Assembly: GCA_049522755.1 (NCBI GenBank)
Contig: JBEKNN010000010.1
Coordinates: 1-64,000, forward strand
DNA: 64,000 bases
From: PALSA-243 sp049522755
GTDB lineage: Bacteria; Acidobacteriota; Terriglobia; Bryobacterales; Bryobacteraceae
Reading direction: 5' to 3'
Part shown: piece by piece, positions 1 to 7,952 of the stretch
Layout of the letters: each line of letters starts with the position of its first letter
Position numbering within the stretch: position 1 is the stretch's first letter
Notes under the pieces: model-generated
What the model was told of the DNA's origin: nothing
The model's database searches: none
Seen by the model: the letters and a program-made list of their open reading frames with translations, nothing else
Program-made: the position numbers and the translations under genes

Positions 1-324
1 AAGTTTGTGGGCAGCACGCCATCGACAGTCCAGCTTTCGCCCGGCGAACACGCCGTGCGAGTCGAGGCGCCTGGATATAAAGTTTGGACACGAACCCTCA
101 CCGTAACCGTGGGGAGTAAATCCACAGTGCAGGCAGCGCTGGCGCCAGGGGCGTATCGCAGACCCAATTCAGCAGGCACTGCAAACAGAAAACCAGCTGC
201 GCAAAAACTCTGTCAGCGTCCCGCGGTTGGCGGGTTGGCGAAGTTAAGTATCGGACTGGGCCGAAGGCGTAGCGCTGTTCCCAATTCGGGCGGAGCTCTG
301 GGATGCCCCTGGAATGTTCTATAG
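1..324 (+). CDS. PEGA-domain protein, C-terminal end (partial)
   Basis: The reading frame is open from the first base, so the true start lies outside the window. The first ~45 residues follow the PEGA pattern: a Pro-Gly-Glu-His turn, a Val-Arg-Val-Glu strand, then an Ala-Pro-Gly-Tyr turn. In the family this small beta domain is found on exported or kinase-linked proteins and is thought to bind surface polymers. After the domain comes a basic, low-complexity tail of about 60 residues with no recognisable fold. The tail may be read-through into degraded DNA, because the next 400 bp hold only a gene fragment. The domain call is fairly safe, but the function of the whole protein cannot be judged. 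Confidence 0.55.
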   Translation, partial: KFVGSTPSTVQLSPGEHAVRVEAPGYKVWTRTLTVTVGSKSTVQAALAPGAYRRPNSAGTANRKPAAQKLCQRPAVGGLAKLSIGLGRRRSAVPNSGGALGCPWNVL

Positions 325-379
325 CGTTACCTTCAGGTATTCGGCATATGGTACTTGCGTCTATCGTCTATCATCGAAG

Positions 380-605
380 GGTCAGGGGGCACCTGAGCCG
401 GATGAACGAGATCCTCCGCGAGCACATGTCGCGCGAGCGGCAATAGATGAAGAAGAGCGGTAAAATCCGGGTCGGATGGTGAGCAGTGACGTTCCTGCCG
501 ACCCCGGTTTCCCAAATGCCCGGCGACGACCCGGTCCAGAGCGATACGCAGTACGCCCGGCAATCGCCGATGCTTGTCCTTGAGATTACGCTCGGGATTG
601 CAGCC
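380..605 (+). pseudogene. Duplicated 3' end of a brnA-type antitoxin gene plus downstream DNA
   Basis: Bases 390-446 encode the last ~17 residues of a BrnA-like antitoxin (Leu-Ser-Arg-Met-Asn-Glu-Ile-Leu to Glu-Arg-Gln, stop TAG at 444-446). They match the end of the fuller gene at 1638-1931 with few changes. The similarity continues past the stop to about 505, is broken by about 60 bp absent from the other copy, and resumes to about 605. No upstream part of the gene is present, so this is a remnant. The rest of 325-713 holds nothing else I can support. Confidence 0.6.
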
Positions 606-713
606 GAAGACGGGTTGGGGTCCCACCGAACCCGCACAACCCCAAAAGTTTGCGCTGTTCGCGCTGCCGATCCATAATTAATTGTATCGAGCTTTATCTG
701 CCTAACCGCAATT

Positions 714-983
714 ATGCAAGAAGCAGTCCGCTGGAACATCAAGGTTTCTAAGGAGACCGATCTCACGTTGCGCACCTTCCTGGGCTCCCAGGGAATGAAA
801 AAAGGCGACCTCTCGAGATTCATCGAGCAGGCCGTCCGCGCCCATATTTTTCATCGCACCGTTCAGGACATCAAGGTGCGCAATGCCGACACCGATACGG
901 GAGACCTACAGGCCCTTATCGACAATTCGGTAGCCGAAGTCCGGGCAGAACGTCGAGCTAAAGCGAACGCCGACAAAGCCTAA
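714..983 (+). CDS. Ribbon-helix-helix type antitoxin
   Basis: An 89-residue protein. Its N-terminus (Trp-Asn-Ile-Lys-Val-Ser-Lys-Glu-Thr-Asp) has the beta-strand/helix layout of RHH DNA-binding antitoxins. A second helix follows (Lys-Gly-Asp-Leu-Ser-Arg-Phe-Ile-Glu-Gln-Ala-Val), then an acidic and basic tail that would bind the toxin. It overlaps the downstream PIN toxin by one base (TAATG), the coupling expected of a type II TA pair. It probably neutralises the toxin and represses its own operon; that is family knowledge. The exact antitoxin subfamily was not identified. Confidence 0.75.
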   Translation: MQEAVRWNIKVSKETDLTLRTFLGSQGMKKGDLSRFIEQAVRAHIFHRTVQDIKVRNADTDTGDLQALIDNSVAEVRAERRAKANADKA

Positions 984-1393
984 TGCGCGTGGTACTCGAT
1001 ACCAACATCCTGGTTTCCGCCCTCCTTGTCCAACTGGGGCTCCCCGCCGCGATCTATCGGGCTTGGCAGGAGGGACATTTTACGCTCCTGATCTGCGCAG
1101 AGCAGATTGACGAGCTGAAGGCCACGCTACGCAAGCCCGTGATCGCCGCGCGCATCAAGCCCTATAAGGCCGGACGCCTCGTCAACGATCTGAAGGAACT
1201 GGCCGAGACCATCAGCGCCTTGCCGCGTGTCGAGCGCTCTCCGGATCCGACTGACGACTTTCTGTTGGCTCTGTCCGAAGCGGGCAAAGCCGACTATCTT
1301 GTGACCGGCGACAAGAGCGGGCTGCTGACTCTCACACGTCATCGGGCCACGAGGATCGTATCCGCGCGCAATTTCGCCGCTCTATTCGCATGA
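983..1393 (+). CDS. PIN-domain toxin (COG1569-like)
   Basis: 136 residues, the usual size for this PIN family. The first acidic residue of the RNase site is in Val-Leu-Asp-Thr-Asn-Ile at residues 4-9. A conserved Glu lies in Gln-Ile-Asp-Glu-Leu, and the later acidic pair is in Pro-Asp-Pro-Thr-Asp-Asp-Phe and Asp-Tyr-Leu-Val-Thr-Gly-Asp. Such proteins are metal-dependent RNases that stop translation. The gene is coupled to the RHH antitoxin directly upstream. All expected acidic residues are present, so it may be active. Confidence 0.82.
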   Translation: MRVVLDTNILVSALLVQLGLPAAIYRAWQEGHFTLLICAEQIDELKATLRKPVIAARIKPYKAGRLVNDLKELAETISALPRVERSPDPTDDFLLALSEAGKADYLVTGDKSGLLTLTRHRATRIVSARNFAALFA

Positions 1394-1408
1394 ATCCCCC
1401 GCTCCTGA

Positions 1409-1792
1409 GTGATTTTCGAGGATCTCCTGGAGATACCTGGAACGGCGCCAAAGGCGGAAGCGAATTCGCAGATTCACCTGGCGGCGGAAAACTACTTCAT
1501 CGCGAGTGACGGCGAGCAGCGATACCAGATCATCGGTATGGCGCGGAAGCTGGTCCTGCTCCTCGTTGTGTTCGTTGACCGCAGCAGGCCGGACGCCGAA
1601 GTCGTCCACCCGATCTCCGCGAGAAAGGCAGTTGGCTATGAAGAAAGCATCTACGAAGACCAGTTCCGTGAGGCGGCTGAAGATCAGCGAGGAGACGAGG
1701 AACGCGTACGGGAAGCGAGATCGCCGGCTCGACAGCGATCCGGACGCGCCGCAATTGCCTCCCGAATATTGGGGCAACGCGGTACTAGGTAA
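1409..1792 (+). pseudogene. Degraded BrnT-type toxin
   Basis: The middle of this frame (about residues 37-85) matches the C-terminal half of BrnT: Gln-Arg-Tyr-Gln-Ile-Ile-Gly-Met, a Leu/Val-rich strand, then Ile-Ser-Ala-Arg-Lys-Ala and Tyr-Glu. BrnT is a small RNase toxin. The N-terminal part with the usual Lys-His-Gly-Val-Ser-Phe block is not recognisable. The frame also fails to stop at the usual place and runs 150 bases into brnA. The start at 1409 is only the first available one. I read this as a toxin damaged by small indels; a very divergent working copy is less likely. Confidence 0.5.
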
Positions 1793-1931
1793 ATCCTATC
1801 GCCCTCTGAAGACCCAGATCTCGTTCCGGATCGACAATGAGGTTCTGGATTGGCTCAAATCTAAGGGCCAGGGGCGCCTGAGCCGGATCAACGAAATCCT
1901 CCGCGAGCACATGACGCGGGAGCGGCAATAG
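1638..1931 (+). CDS. brnA: BrnA-type antitoxin
   Basis: 97 residues from the ATG at 1638. The C-terminal ~45 residues carry the BrnA antitoxin pattern: Thr-Gln-Ile-Ser-Phe-Arg-Ile-Asp, then Val-Leu-Asp-Trp-Leu-Lys, then Arg-Ile-Asn-Glu-Ile-Leu-Arg. This is an RHH fold that dimerises and binds DNA and the BrnT toxin. The start lies inside the end of the BrnT-like frame, the standard order for brnTA. Since the toxin looks broken, this antitoxin may be a leftover that still represses or protects. Its last 60 bp and downstream DNA also occur at 380-605. Confidence 0.7.
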   Translation: MKKASTKTSSVRRLKISEETRNAYGKRDRRLDSDPDAPQLPPEYWGNAVLGKSYRPLKTQISFRIDNEVLDWLKSKGQGRLSRINEILREHMTRERQ

Positions 1932-2824
1932 ATGAAGAAGAGCGGCAGAATCCGGGCCGGACGGTGAGCGGCGACGTTCCTGCCGACCTCGCCGATGCTC
2001 GTCCTCGAGACGGCGCTCGGGATCGAGCCCCGCACGCTGACCCGCCCGCCGCTGCGTGAGCGCAGCCCCGACGATGGTCTGGACGACCCCGCTCGGACCC
2101 GCGAACCAGATCACGCCGGAGATTTGATCCCCATGCAACGCGGAACTGTCTGCGCGTCGGGAAGCGTCTTGACGTTTTCCGCCTGGCGAGGTCATATCGA
2201 CCACTTCCTGTCCAAAATGTAGGCCGGGAAGGCGCTTCGTGCGACCGGTTTGGGGTGCGGGCGGTGAATTCGCCGTGCCGGGCGAAGAACCTCTGCCACG
2301 TTCCCATCAAACCCGTTTGCGGGTGCGGAGAATCGGTCCAGATCGTTCCCAGGATTGACGCTGTGTTGATCCCAAGCAGATCGTCGAACCGCCGCCGAAA
2401 AGGCGGAGATCGCACGGTTCCCACCCGTTCCGCGTGTCTTTTTCCACTATAAGAAATCGCGGATCACGCGACTTCAAAAAATAGATGGCATTTAGTTTCA
2501 ACGATTTGGCTAATTAAATTCAAATAGACGAATTCTTATCACGATAATTTGAAATAGAGAAGGTCGTCCGTAAGGCTGTGGCGGCCTTCTCAGGAAAGGG
2601 GGAAGATGCCGGATCCGATTATTATCATCGTGACCTGTTTGTGGATCGCGCTTAGCTTATAAACCACGCTACCACAGCGTGTATCATACCAAGTACCCTC
2701 ATCAGAGGGTAACAATTTAGGATAAAATACTGGTAATATTTCTTTGGGGGTATTTCTTTCGGGAAATATTCCCAAAGAATGACCAGTTTCGATTTTCTAA
2801 GTTTGAGATGAAGCGGAGTGGATT
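1932..2824. other. Gene-free stretch: degraded DNA, then AT-rich spacer
   Basis: No convincing gene is present. The first part (to about 2030) is the second copy of the DNA that follows the brnA fragment at 447-605. From about 2450 to 2820 the base composition drops sharply below that of the neighbouring genes, with runs such as AATTAAATTCAAATAGA. The AT-rich part ends in a large inverted repeat just before the TPR-CHAT gene and probably holds its promoter. Confidence 0.6.
2729..2787. promoter_or_regulatory. Large interrupted inverted repeat upstream of the TPR-CHAT gene
   Basis: Three nested arm pairs are visible: ACTGGT (2729-2734) with ACCAGT (2782-2787), TTCTTTGGG (2740-2748) with CCCAAAGAA (2771-2779), and ATTTC (2752-2756) with GAAAT (2763-2767). 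The element ends 37 bp before the start codon at 2825. It could fold as a hairpin in the mRNA leader or serve as an operator for a dimeric regulator. There is no T-run after it, so a terminator is unlikely. Confidence 0.55.
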
Positions 2825-5275
2825 TTGCAAACCGCCAGGTTTTTGGTTTTCTGCTTACTCGCGATACCGTTCGCCGGCCCTGGTTCCAGGGCCGTCTCGA
2901 CGCTCAGGGCGGCTTCCCTGACCCGCTTAACCGACGAATCTTCGAATGGCTTCTGGCACGCCGGGCTCGTCCAGGGCTCCAATCTCTATAGCGCCGGCCG
3001 CTATGCAGAAGCGGTGAGCCAGTTTGACCGTATCTCCAGCCTTGCCGCCCAGGCGCACAATCCCGGAATGTCGGCGCGCGGCCGTGGCAATGTGGGCGCC
3101 GTTCAGCTAGCCATGCACCAATACGGGGCCGCGCTGACTTCATTCCTGACTGCGCGCCGCCAGGCCGATGCGGCCGGCGACGCCAGCGAACTGGCCATAC
3201 TCGACGCGAATCTCACGTCCCTTTGCACCGAAATGGGCGATTACGAGCAGGCTGCCGGTTGGATTCAAGGCACGCTTGATCGATTGACAGGACCCGACCG
3301 CCGCGACCACTACCCCCAAATTGAGCTCCAGTTCGCCACCGTGCGCGCCCGCCAGAAGCGCATGCCGGAAGCGGTGATTTTATTTCGGCACGGAATCGAA
3401 GCCGCGGCCAGCTCGGGCGATTGGGCGCTTTATGCCATCGGATGGAATCGCCTCGGCGAAGAGTACCTCGAGATCGGCGAGCTGAGCCAGGCCGAAGGCC
3501 CGCTGCTCGAAGCCTATCGCGTCCGCACGCTCCGCCATCTACCGCTCGACACGTCCTATCGCGATCTGGGCCAATTGCGCCTGGAGCAGGGCGACCTGCA
3601 GGGCGCCTCGGTGTTGCTCGATCGCGCCATCGAGATCTCCGCGCAGCCGAACGGCCCGATTCCTTCCTGGTATGCCTATCATTATCGCGGCCGCCTGCGT
3701 TTGGCTCAGGGACGCCTCGAAGAGGCGCTCGCCGATTTGCGCGTAGCTGTCCGTCTGGCGGGCGCGTGGCGCTGGTCCGCGCCCCCCGAAGACGGCTTGC
3801 GCATGGGCGCCGAAAGCTGGCTCGACCGCGTCGATTCCGCGCTCATGGACGCCGGCAACCGGCTCTACCTGCAAACCGGCGATACGGCGCTGATCCGCGA
3901 AACCTTCGAAGCTTCCGCAGAGAATCGCGCCAGCAGCTTGCAGGCGTTGGTGGCGGGGCGAAAGGCCGCCGCGGAATCTCTTCCCCCTTCCTATTGGGCA
4001 GCTCTGCTTCGAATGCAGCGCGCCGAAGTGCTGGCGGTGCGCAGCCCCACCGCCGAATCCGAAGCCGCCGTGGTCCAAATTCGCGCGGAAGTATCGCAAA
4101 TTGAAGCATCTTCCACCAGCGCGCCCGCGCCGCCGGTGGAAGATCTGCTCCGCCGCACACGCGCCAGGCTCGATCGCGAAACCGCCGTGCTTTGTTTTCA
4201 CGTCGACAAATCGTCCTCCTGGATGTGGGCAGTGGACCGGGATGGCATTGCGCTCTACCGGCTACCGCCCCTCGAGTCGCTCAATCCGCTAATACACGCC
4301 GCATTACAGTCGATCCAAGGCGGCGACGGCGACGCCACTGCCGGCGCTGTCTTATACCAGGCGCTTTTCGGCTCGCTGGCGCCGCGGTTTCAGAACAAGT
4401 CGCACTGGCTGCTCGCGCTCGACGACGCCCTTTTCCAGGTTCCCTTCGCGGCGCTGCCGGTTCTCACGCTCGAAAGCTCGCAGTCCGCCTCGCAATCCAA
4501 GGTTCGGTTCATGGTGGAACGCCGCAGCGTGGAGATTATCCCGGGCGTGGCCTACTGGCTGGCGCGGGATGGCGCGCCGGTCATACACTCGAATACGCCG
4601 CTCTTCCTGGGCATTGGCGATCCTATCTATAATGCGGCCGATCCCAGACTGCCGAAACCGGCGCGCGCCGGCGCCTCGATTTTCGATTTGCAGGCGTCCG
4701 CGCTCCCGCCCCTGCCAAGACTGGTGGCCAGCGCGGCCGAGCTAGAAGCCTGCGTACGTGCGTGGAAGGGAGACCGGATTCTTCTCGAAGGCGCCAGCGC
4801 GTCGGGCAGCGAGGTCGCGGCGCAGCTCAACCGCCATCCGGACGTGCTGCATTTCGCCACGCACTTTGTTCCGTCGGCGGAGCGGGAACCGCAAGGCATG
4901 ATCGCACTTAGCCTCACCGCCAGCGGCGTGGCCGAAACTCTACGCCCGGCCGAAATTGCGCGTTGGCGCACCGCAGCGCAATTGGTCGTGCTCAGCGGCT
5001 GTAATTCTGCCGAGGGCGCGGTGCTGCCCGGAACCGGCTTGCTGGGGCTGAACCGCGCCTGGCTCGCCGCAGGCGCCCGCAACGTGATCAGCAGCCGTTG
5101 GGCGGTTCCCGACGATAGCGGCGCGCTTTTCGCGGCGCTTTACCGCAACCTGGGCCCCGGTGGATTGCCCCCCGCCGAGGCGCTGCGCGCCGCGCAACTG
5201 GAGATGTTGCACGCAGGCGGCTGGCGCGCCCGCCCTCAGTATTGGGGCGCGTATTTCGCGATGGGAAAGGATTAA
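2825..5275 (+). CDS. Secreted TPR-CHAT protein (caspase-like protease family)
   Basis: 816 residues from a TTG start with GGAG a few bases upstream. Residues 1-25 look like a signal peptide. Residues ~50-330 are TPR-like helical repeats with recurring Tyr-Ala-Glu-Ala and Leu-Ala-Gln-Gly patterns. Residues ~430-815 form a CHAT domain (clan CD, related to caspases and separase). The expected catalytic pair is present: His680 in Leu-His-Phe-Ala-Thr-His, and Cys726 in Leu-Ser-Gly-Cys-Asn-Ser. The domain ends in the usual Ser-Arg-Trp-Ala-Val-Pro-Asp-Asp region. Three bases separate it from the sigma factor gene, which is itself coupled to an anti-sigma gene. That suggests proteolysis linked to sigma control; this is inference. 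The predicted export is unusual for a protease acting on a cytoplasmic sigma switch. Confidence 0.85.
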   Translation: MQTARFLVFCLLAIPFAGPGSRAVSTLRAASLTRLTDESSNGFWHAGLVQGSNLYSAGRYAEAVSQFDRISSLAAQAHNPGMSARGRGNVGAVQLAMHQYGAALTSFLTARRQADAAGDASELAILDANLTSLCTEMGDYEQAAGWIQGTLDRLTGPDRRDHYPQIELQFATVRARQKRMPEAVILFRHGIEAAASSGDWALYAIGWNRLGEEYLEIGELSQAEGPLLEAYRVRTLRHLPLDTSYRDLGQLRLEQGDLQGASVLLDRAIEISAQPNGPIPSWYAYHYRGRLRLAQGRLEEALADLRVAVRLAGAWRWSAPPEDGLRMGAESWLDRVDSALMDAGNRLYLQTGDTALIRETFEASAENRASSLQALVAGRKAAAESLPPSYWAALLRMQRAEVLAVRSPTAESEAAVVQIRAEVSQIEASSTSAPAPPVEDLLRRTRARLDRETAVLCFHVDKSSSWMWAVDRDGIALYRLPPLESLNPLIHAALQSIQGGDGDATAGAVLYQALFGSLAPRFQNKSHWLLALDDALFQVPFAALPVLTLESSQSASQSKVRFMVERRSVEIIPGVAYWLARDGAPVIHSNTPLFLGIGDPIYNAADPRLPKPARAGASIFDLQASALPPLPRLVASAAELEACVRAWKGDRILLEGASASGSEVAAQLNRHPDVLHFATHFVPSAEREPQGMIALSLTASGVAETLRPAEIARWRTAAQLVVLSGCNSAEGAVLPGTGLLGLNRAWLAAGARNVISSRWAVPDDSGALFAALYRNLGPGGLPPAEALRAAQLEMLHAGGWRARPQYWGAYFAMGKD

Positions 5276-5278
5276 ACG

Positions 5279-5938
5279 ATGGCCTCCTCTATAGCTTTAC
5301 CTCTGACAGCCTTACCTCTGACGCTAACCCAGGTGACATCATCCCAGGCGCCCGTCGTTCAAGCCGCCTCGAACTGGCCTGACCTGGTGGAGCGTATCCG
5401 GCGCGGCGATGGCTCCGCCATGGAAGAGCTGTACAAGATGTTTTCCACCGGCATCCGCTTCCTGTTGTACCGCCAGCTCGGCCCACAGGACCTGGACGAC
5501 AAGGTCCACGACGTTTTCGTGATCATCACCCAAGCCATCTGCAACGGCGAGCTGCGGGAACCCGAGCGATTGATGGGCTACGTACACACCGTGGTCCGCC
5601 GCCAGGTAGCGTCGCACATCGATCGCGCCGTGCAGTTACGTCGCAACTACGTGGACGTCGATTTCCAGGAATCGGTGTCCGATAAACGCCCCAATCCCGA
5701 GCGTCAAGCCATCGACCGCGAGAATATCGGTCTGGCGATGAGCGTTCTCCAGTGCATCCCCAAACGCGACCGGGAGGTATTGACCCGCTTCTACCTGGAT
5801 GAGGAATCGGCCGAGGAAATCTGCGAGAAGATGGGTCTCACCGACACGCAGTTTCGCCTGATCAAGTCGCGCGCCAAGGCGCGATTTGGGGAACTGGGCA
5901 AGCGCCGCCTGGCAAACCGCGCCAGCTCGCGGGTATGA
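5279..5938 (+). CDS. ECF-type RNA polymerase sigma factor
   Basis: 219 residues. A ~30-residue non-conserved N-terminus precedes sigma region 2 (residues ~33-105: Arg-Gly-Asp-Gly-Ser-Ala-Met-Glu-Glu-Leu-Tyr, then Asp-Asp-Lys-Val-His-Asp-Val-Phe). Sigma region 4 is at ~155-210 (Pro-Lys-Arg-Asp-Arg-Glu-Val-Leu, then a helix-turn-helix). It should direct RNA polymerase to a specific promoter set. It starts 3 bp after the TPR-CHAT gene and overlaps the next gene by ATGA, so the three are very likely one operon. Confidence 0.85.
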   Translation: MASSIALPLTALPLTLTQVTSSQAPVVQAASNWPDLVERIRRGDGSAMEELYKMFSTGIRFLLYRQLGPQDLDDKVHDVFVIITQAICNGELREPERLMGYVHTVVRRQVASHIDRAVQLRRNYVDVDFQESVSDKRPNPERQAIDRENIGLAMSVLQCIPKRDREVLTRFYLDEESAEEICEKMGLTDTQFRLIKSRAKARFGELGKRRLANRASSRV

Positions 5939-6606
5939 CACGATTATTTTTGAGAGTTTTTCGGACCCCGCCAACTAGTATGATTGGAGTGGGATTGCAG
6001 ACTAAAAACCGGCATGTCGGGGAAGCCGACCTCGAAAGCTACTCAATGCGCGCCCTGTCGCAGGATGCGTCCGCACGCGTGGAGGAGCACCTCCTGATTT
6101 GCGAGACCTGTCGTGGACGGTTGGTGGAAGCGGATGTGTACGTGGCGGCTATGAAGGATGCTACGCGCGATCTTCCATACCAGCAGCATGCTCCGGAGCC
6201 CTCGCGGTGGCGCTGGCGCTGGCCGCAACTCATGCCCGCATTTGCCGCGGCGGCCGCAATTGCGATAGCGGTAGTCGCATTGCCCTTGCCCCGCCACGCT
6301 GCTGCCGCGCCTTTTGCGGTAAGCCTCCAGACCATGCGCGGCCCGCAAACGCAGGCTCAAGCCCCGTCACGGCGGCCATTGGCGCTGCAACTCGATCTTA
6401 CCGGCCTCGCGGCTTCGCCTTCGTATCGCATTGAGATGGTGGATCAGTCGGGAAATCGCGTGTGGCAGGGCACAATCGTTAACCCCGTGACGCCGGCGTC
6501 AGTAACTGTACCGCCGCAAAAGCGAGGCATGTATTTCGTGCGCGTGGCACTGCCCTCGGGCGAAACGTTGCGCGAGTATGGACTGGAAATTCACGGAACC
6601 GATTGA
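5935..6606 (+). CDS. Membrane anti-sigma factor with zinc-binding motif
   Basis: 223 residues, starting inside the sigma gene's stop (ATGA). Residues ~25-65 carry a His-x3-Cys-x2-Cys motif (His-Leu-Leu-Ile-Cys-Glu-Thr-Cys) typical of zinc anti-sigma domains. One membrane helix lies at ~100-118 (Ala-rich). The ~100-residue outer domain looks like a beta sandwich and ends in a strand pattern seen in Ig-like or pre-peptidase domains. It would hold the adjacent sigma factor at the membrane until a signal arrives. Partner and location are inferred from the motif and gene order. Confidence 0.78.
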   Translation: MTRLFLRVFRTPPTSMIGVGLQTKNRHVGEADLESYSMRALSQDASARVEEHLLICETCRGRLVEADVYVAAMKDATRDLPYQQHAPEPSRWRWRWPQLMPAFAAAAAIAIAVVALPLPRHAAAAPFAVSLQTMRGPQTQAQAPSRRPLALQLDLTGLAASPSYRIEMVDQSGNRVWQGTIVNPVTPASVTVPPQKRGMYFVRVALPSGETLREYGLEIHGTD

Positions 6607-6712
6607 GCCGCGGCGGCTATATTAGCGCTGTCGGCCTGGCGTCCAGGAAATAAGAGCGGACAAGCCAGGCTGCCTCTCTCCCGTTTCTACTCCACAGCCC
6701 GTATCTATCTAT

Positions 6713-7138
6713 CTACGCCACAGCCGGCGCTTCCAGCGGAGCGCAAACCTGAAGCCCCTGGACGATGCGCTTCCACTCGACTTTGGACCTCTGAAGATTG
6801 ACCAGCAGACAGAGAGTCGCGCCGGAGGCTCGCAGATGATTGAGACATTGCGCGGTATGTTGGTCGGCGAGGCGCTCCGCGCATTTCAACTCGACCACCA
6901 GCGCGTCCTCGACCAGAATATAGGCGAAGTACTCTCCTACCGCGCGGCCCTTGTAGGTTACTGCGAATGAAGCTTGGGCGGATGCCCGGATGCCGCGCAG
7001 CCCGAGTTCTCTGAGTAGCGCGCGCTCGTAGACTTTTTCGAGGAAGCCGGCCCCAAGAGTGCCGGAAACCTCAAAGACAGCGCTAAGCACGCGCTCTGTT
7101 AACACATCGAACCCACGTTTATTGGTCTTCATTGGCAA
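6713..7138 (-). CDS. GxxExxY protein (PD-(D/E)XK-like)
   Basis: 141 residues. The name-giving motif is present (Gly-Phe-Leu-Glu-Lys-Val-Tyr, residues ~33-39). It is followed by a nuclease-like core, Ala-Leu-Val-Val-Glu-Leu-Lys, and a final Asn-Leu-Gln-Arg strand region. The family belongs to the PD-(D/E)XK nuclease superfamily, but its function is unknown and it is often found near decayed mobile DNA. It stands alone on the minus strand between the anti-sigma operon and a repeat block. Confidence 0.85.
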   Translation of the reverse strand: MPMKTNKRGFDVLTERVLSAVFEVSGTLGAGFLEKVYERALLRELGLRGIRASAQASFAVTYKGRAVGEYFAYILVEDALVVELKCAERLADQHTAQCLNHLRASGATLCLLVNLQRSKVEWKRIVQGLQVCAPLEAPAVA

Positions 7139-7188
7139 CCTTAATAGTTATGTGTCAACTTAAGGCAATACCTCTCAAGACTTTTGTG

Positions 7189-7312
7189 GCCGCACGTAGG
7201 ACAGGCCTCCTGGCCTGTCTGTTCCAATCGCTCGCCGCACGTAGGACAGGCCTCCCGGCCTGTCTATTCCAATGCACTCGCCGCAGGACGGGCCAGAACA
7301 CCTGTCCTGCCT
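7189..7312. repeat. 45-bp direct repeats, each holding a palindrome
   Basis: The unit starting GCCGCACGTAGGACAGGCCT begins at 7189 and again at 7234. A third, degenerate unit begins near 7280. Each full unit holds a near-perfect palindrome, GACAGGCC-TCCT-GGCCTGTC. This is typical of REP-like intergenic repeats. It lies downstream of the DUF507 gene (minus strand) and upstream of the GxxExxY gene. The small plus-strand frames across it are judged non-coding. Confidence 0.75.
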
Positions 7313-7916
7313 AATCGCGCCGGGCTCTGGCTTCGATGTCGATGCCCAGCTTCTTCATCTCTTCCGTGTAGTAGCGCCTGAGCAGCAGATCCCACTCTTC
7401 GCTGCCCTCCGGAATGTCGCGCTTCTGGCTGCGGATTTTTTGCCGTGCGGCGCGATCCACCTTGTCCTCCACCATGAGAACTTCGGTCATCACGCGCACA
7501 ATCTCCAGGCGCACCGCGTTGGCGTCCTTATTCTTCAACCGCAGGTCGCGGTTCTTGCGCAGCATTTCGATCAGCTTGTGAGACATGTCGCTCACTTTGT
7601 CGCGCGAAAGCTTCATGGCGTCGCCGGTATCGCGTCCGGCCGCGCGGACAACCTTCCGCTGCTGGATCAGCGTGTTCTTGATGCGGCGAAACATCTCCTG
7701 ATAGCTGACGTTTTCGCGCCGCATGTATTCGCTGTACTGGCTCAGCAGGTCGCGCACCTCGTCGTTCAGGCGGTCTTCGACTGCCAGCTCTTCGGAGATC
7801 ACATCCGAGATCTTTTCGGCCACCAGATCCGGACTTTGAGTCTCGATGAACGCCGGACTGAGCCGCTTGACCAGTTGTCTGGAGATGTAGTGGACGAACT
7901 CTCTGGCAAGAAGCAT
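7311..7916 (-). CDS. DUF507 family protein
   Basis: 201 residues with no signal peptide or membrane segment, largely helical and charged. The protein shows two similar halves, the DUF507 layout. Each half has a Val-Ala-Glu-Lys-Ile-Ser-type helix followed by an acidic Glu-Asp-Arg/Lys turn (Val-Glu-Asp-Arg-Leu at ~46 and Val-Glu-Asp-Lys-Val at ~150). It ends with a basic stretch. The family's role is unknown. It appears to be a single-gene unit. Confidence 0.8.
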   Translation of the reverse strand: MLLAREFVHYISRQLVKRLSPAFIETQSPDLVAEKISDVISEELAVEDRLNDEVRDLLSQYSEYMRRENVSYQEMFRRIKNTLIQQRKVVRAAGRDTGDAMKLSRDKVSDMSHKLIEMLRKNRDLRLKNKDANAVRLEIVRVMTEVLMVEDKVDRAARQKIRSQKRDIPEGSEEWDLLLRRYYTEEMKKLGIDIEARARRD

Positions 7917-7952
7917 TCTTTAAGGGCGAAGAGGTAGTTTAGCATGTGGGGG

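Noticed and set aside
2204..2450. Transposase remnant after brnA
   Set aside because: I looked for transposase motifs in all frames and found none; the DNA is only degraded.
7189..7312. CRISPR array
   Set aside because: Only two or three units, no unique spacers of constant size and no cas genes; the repeats at 40796 fail for the same reasons.
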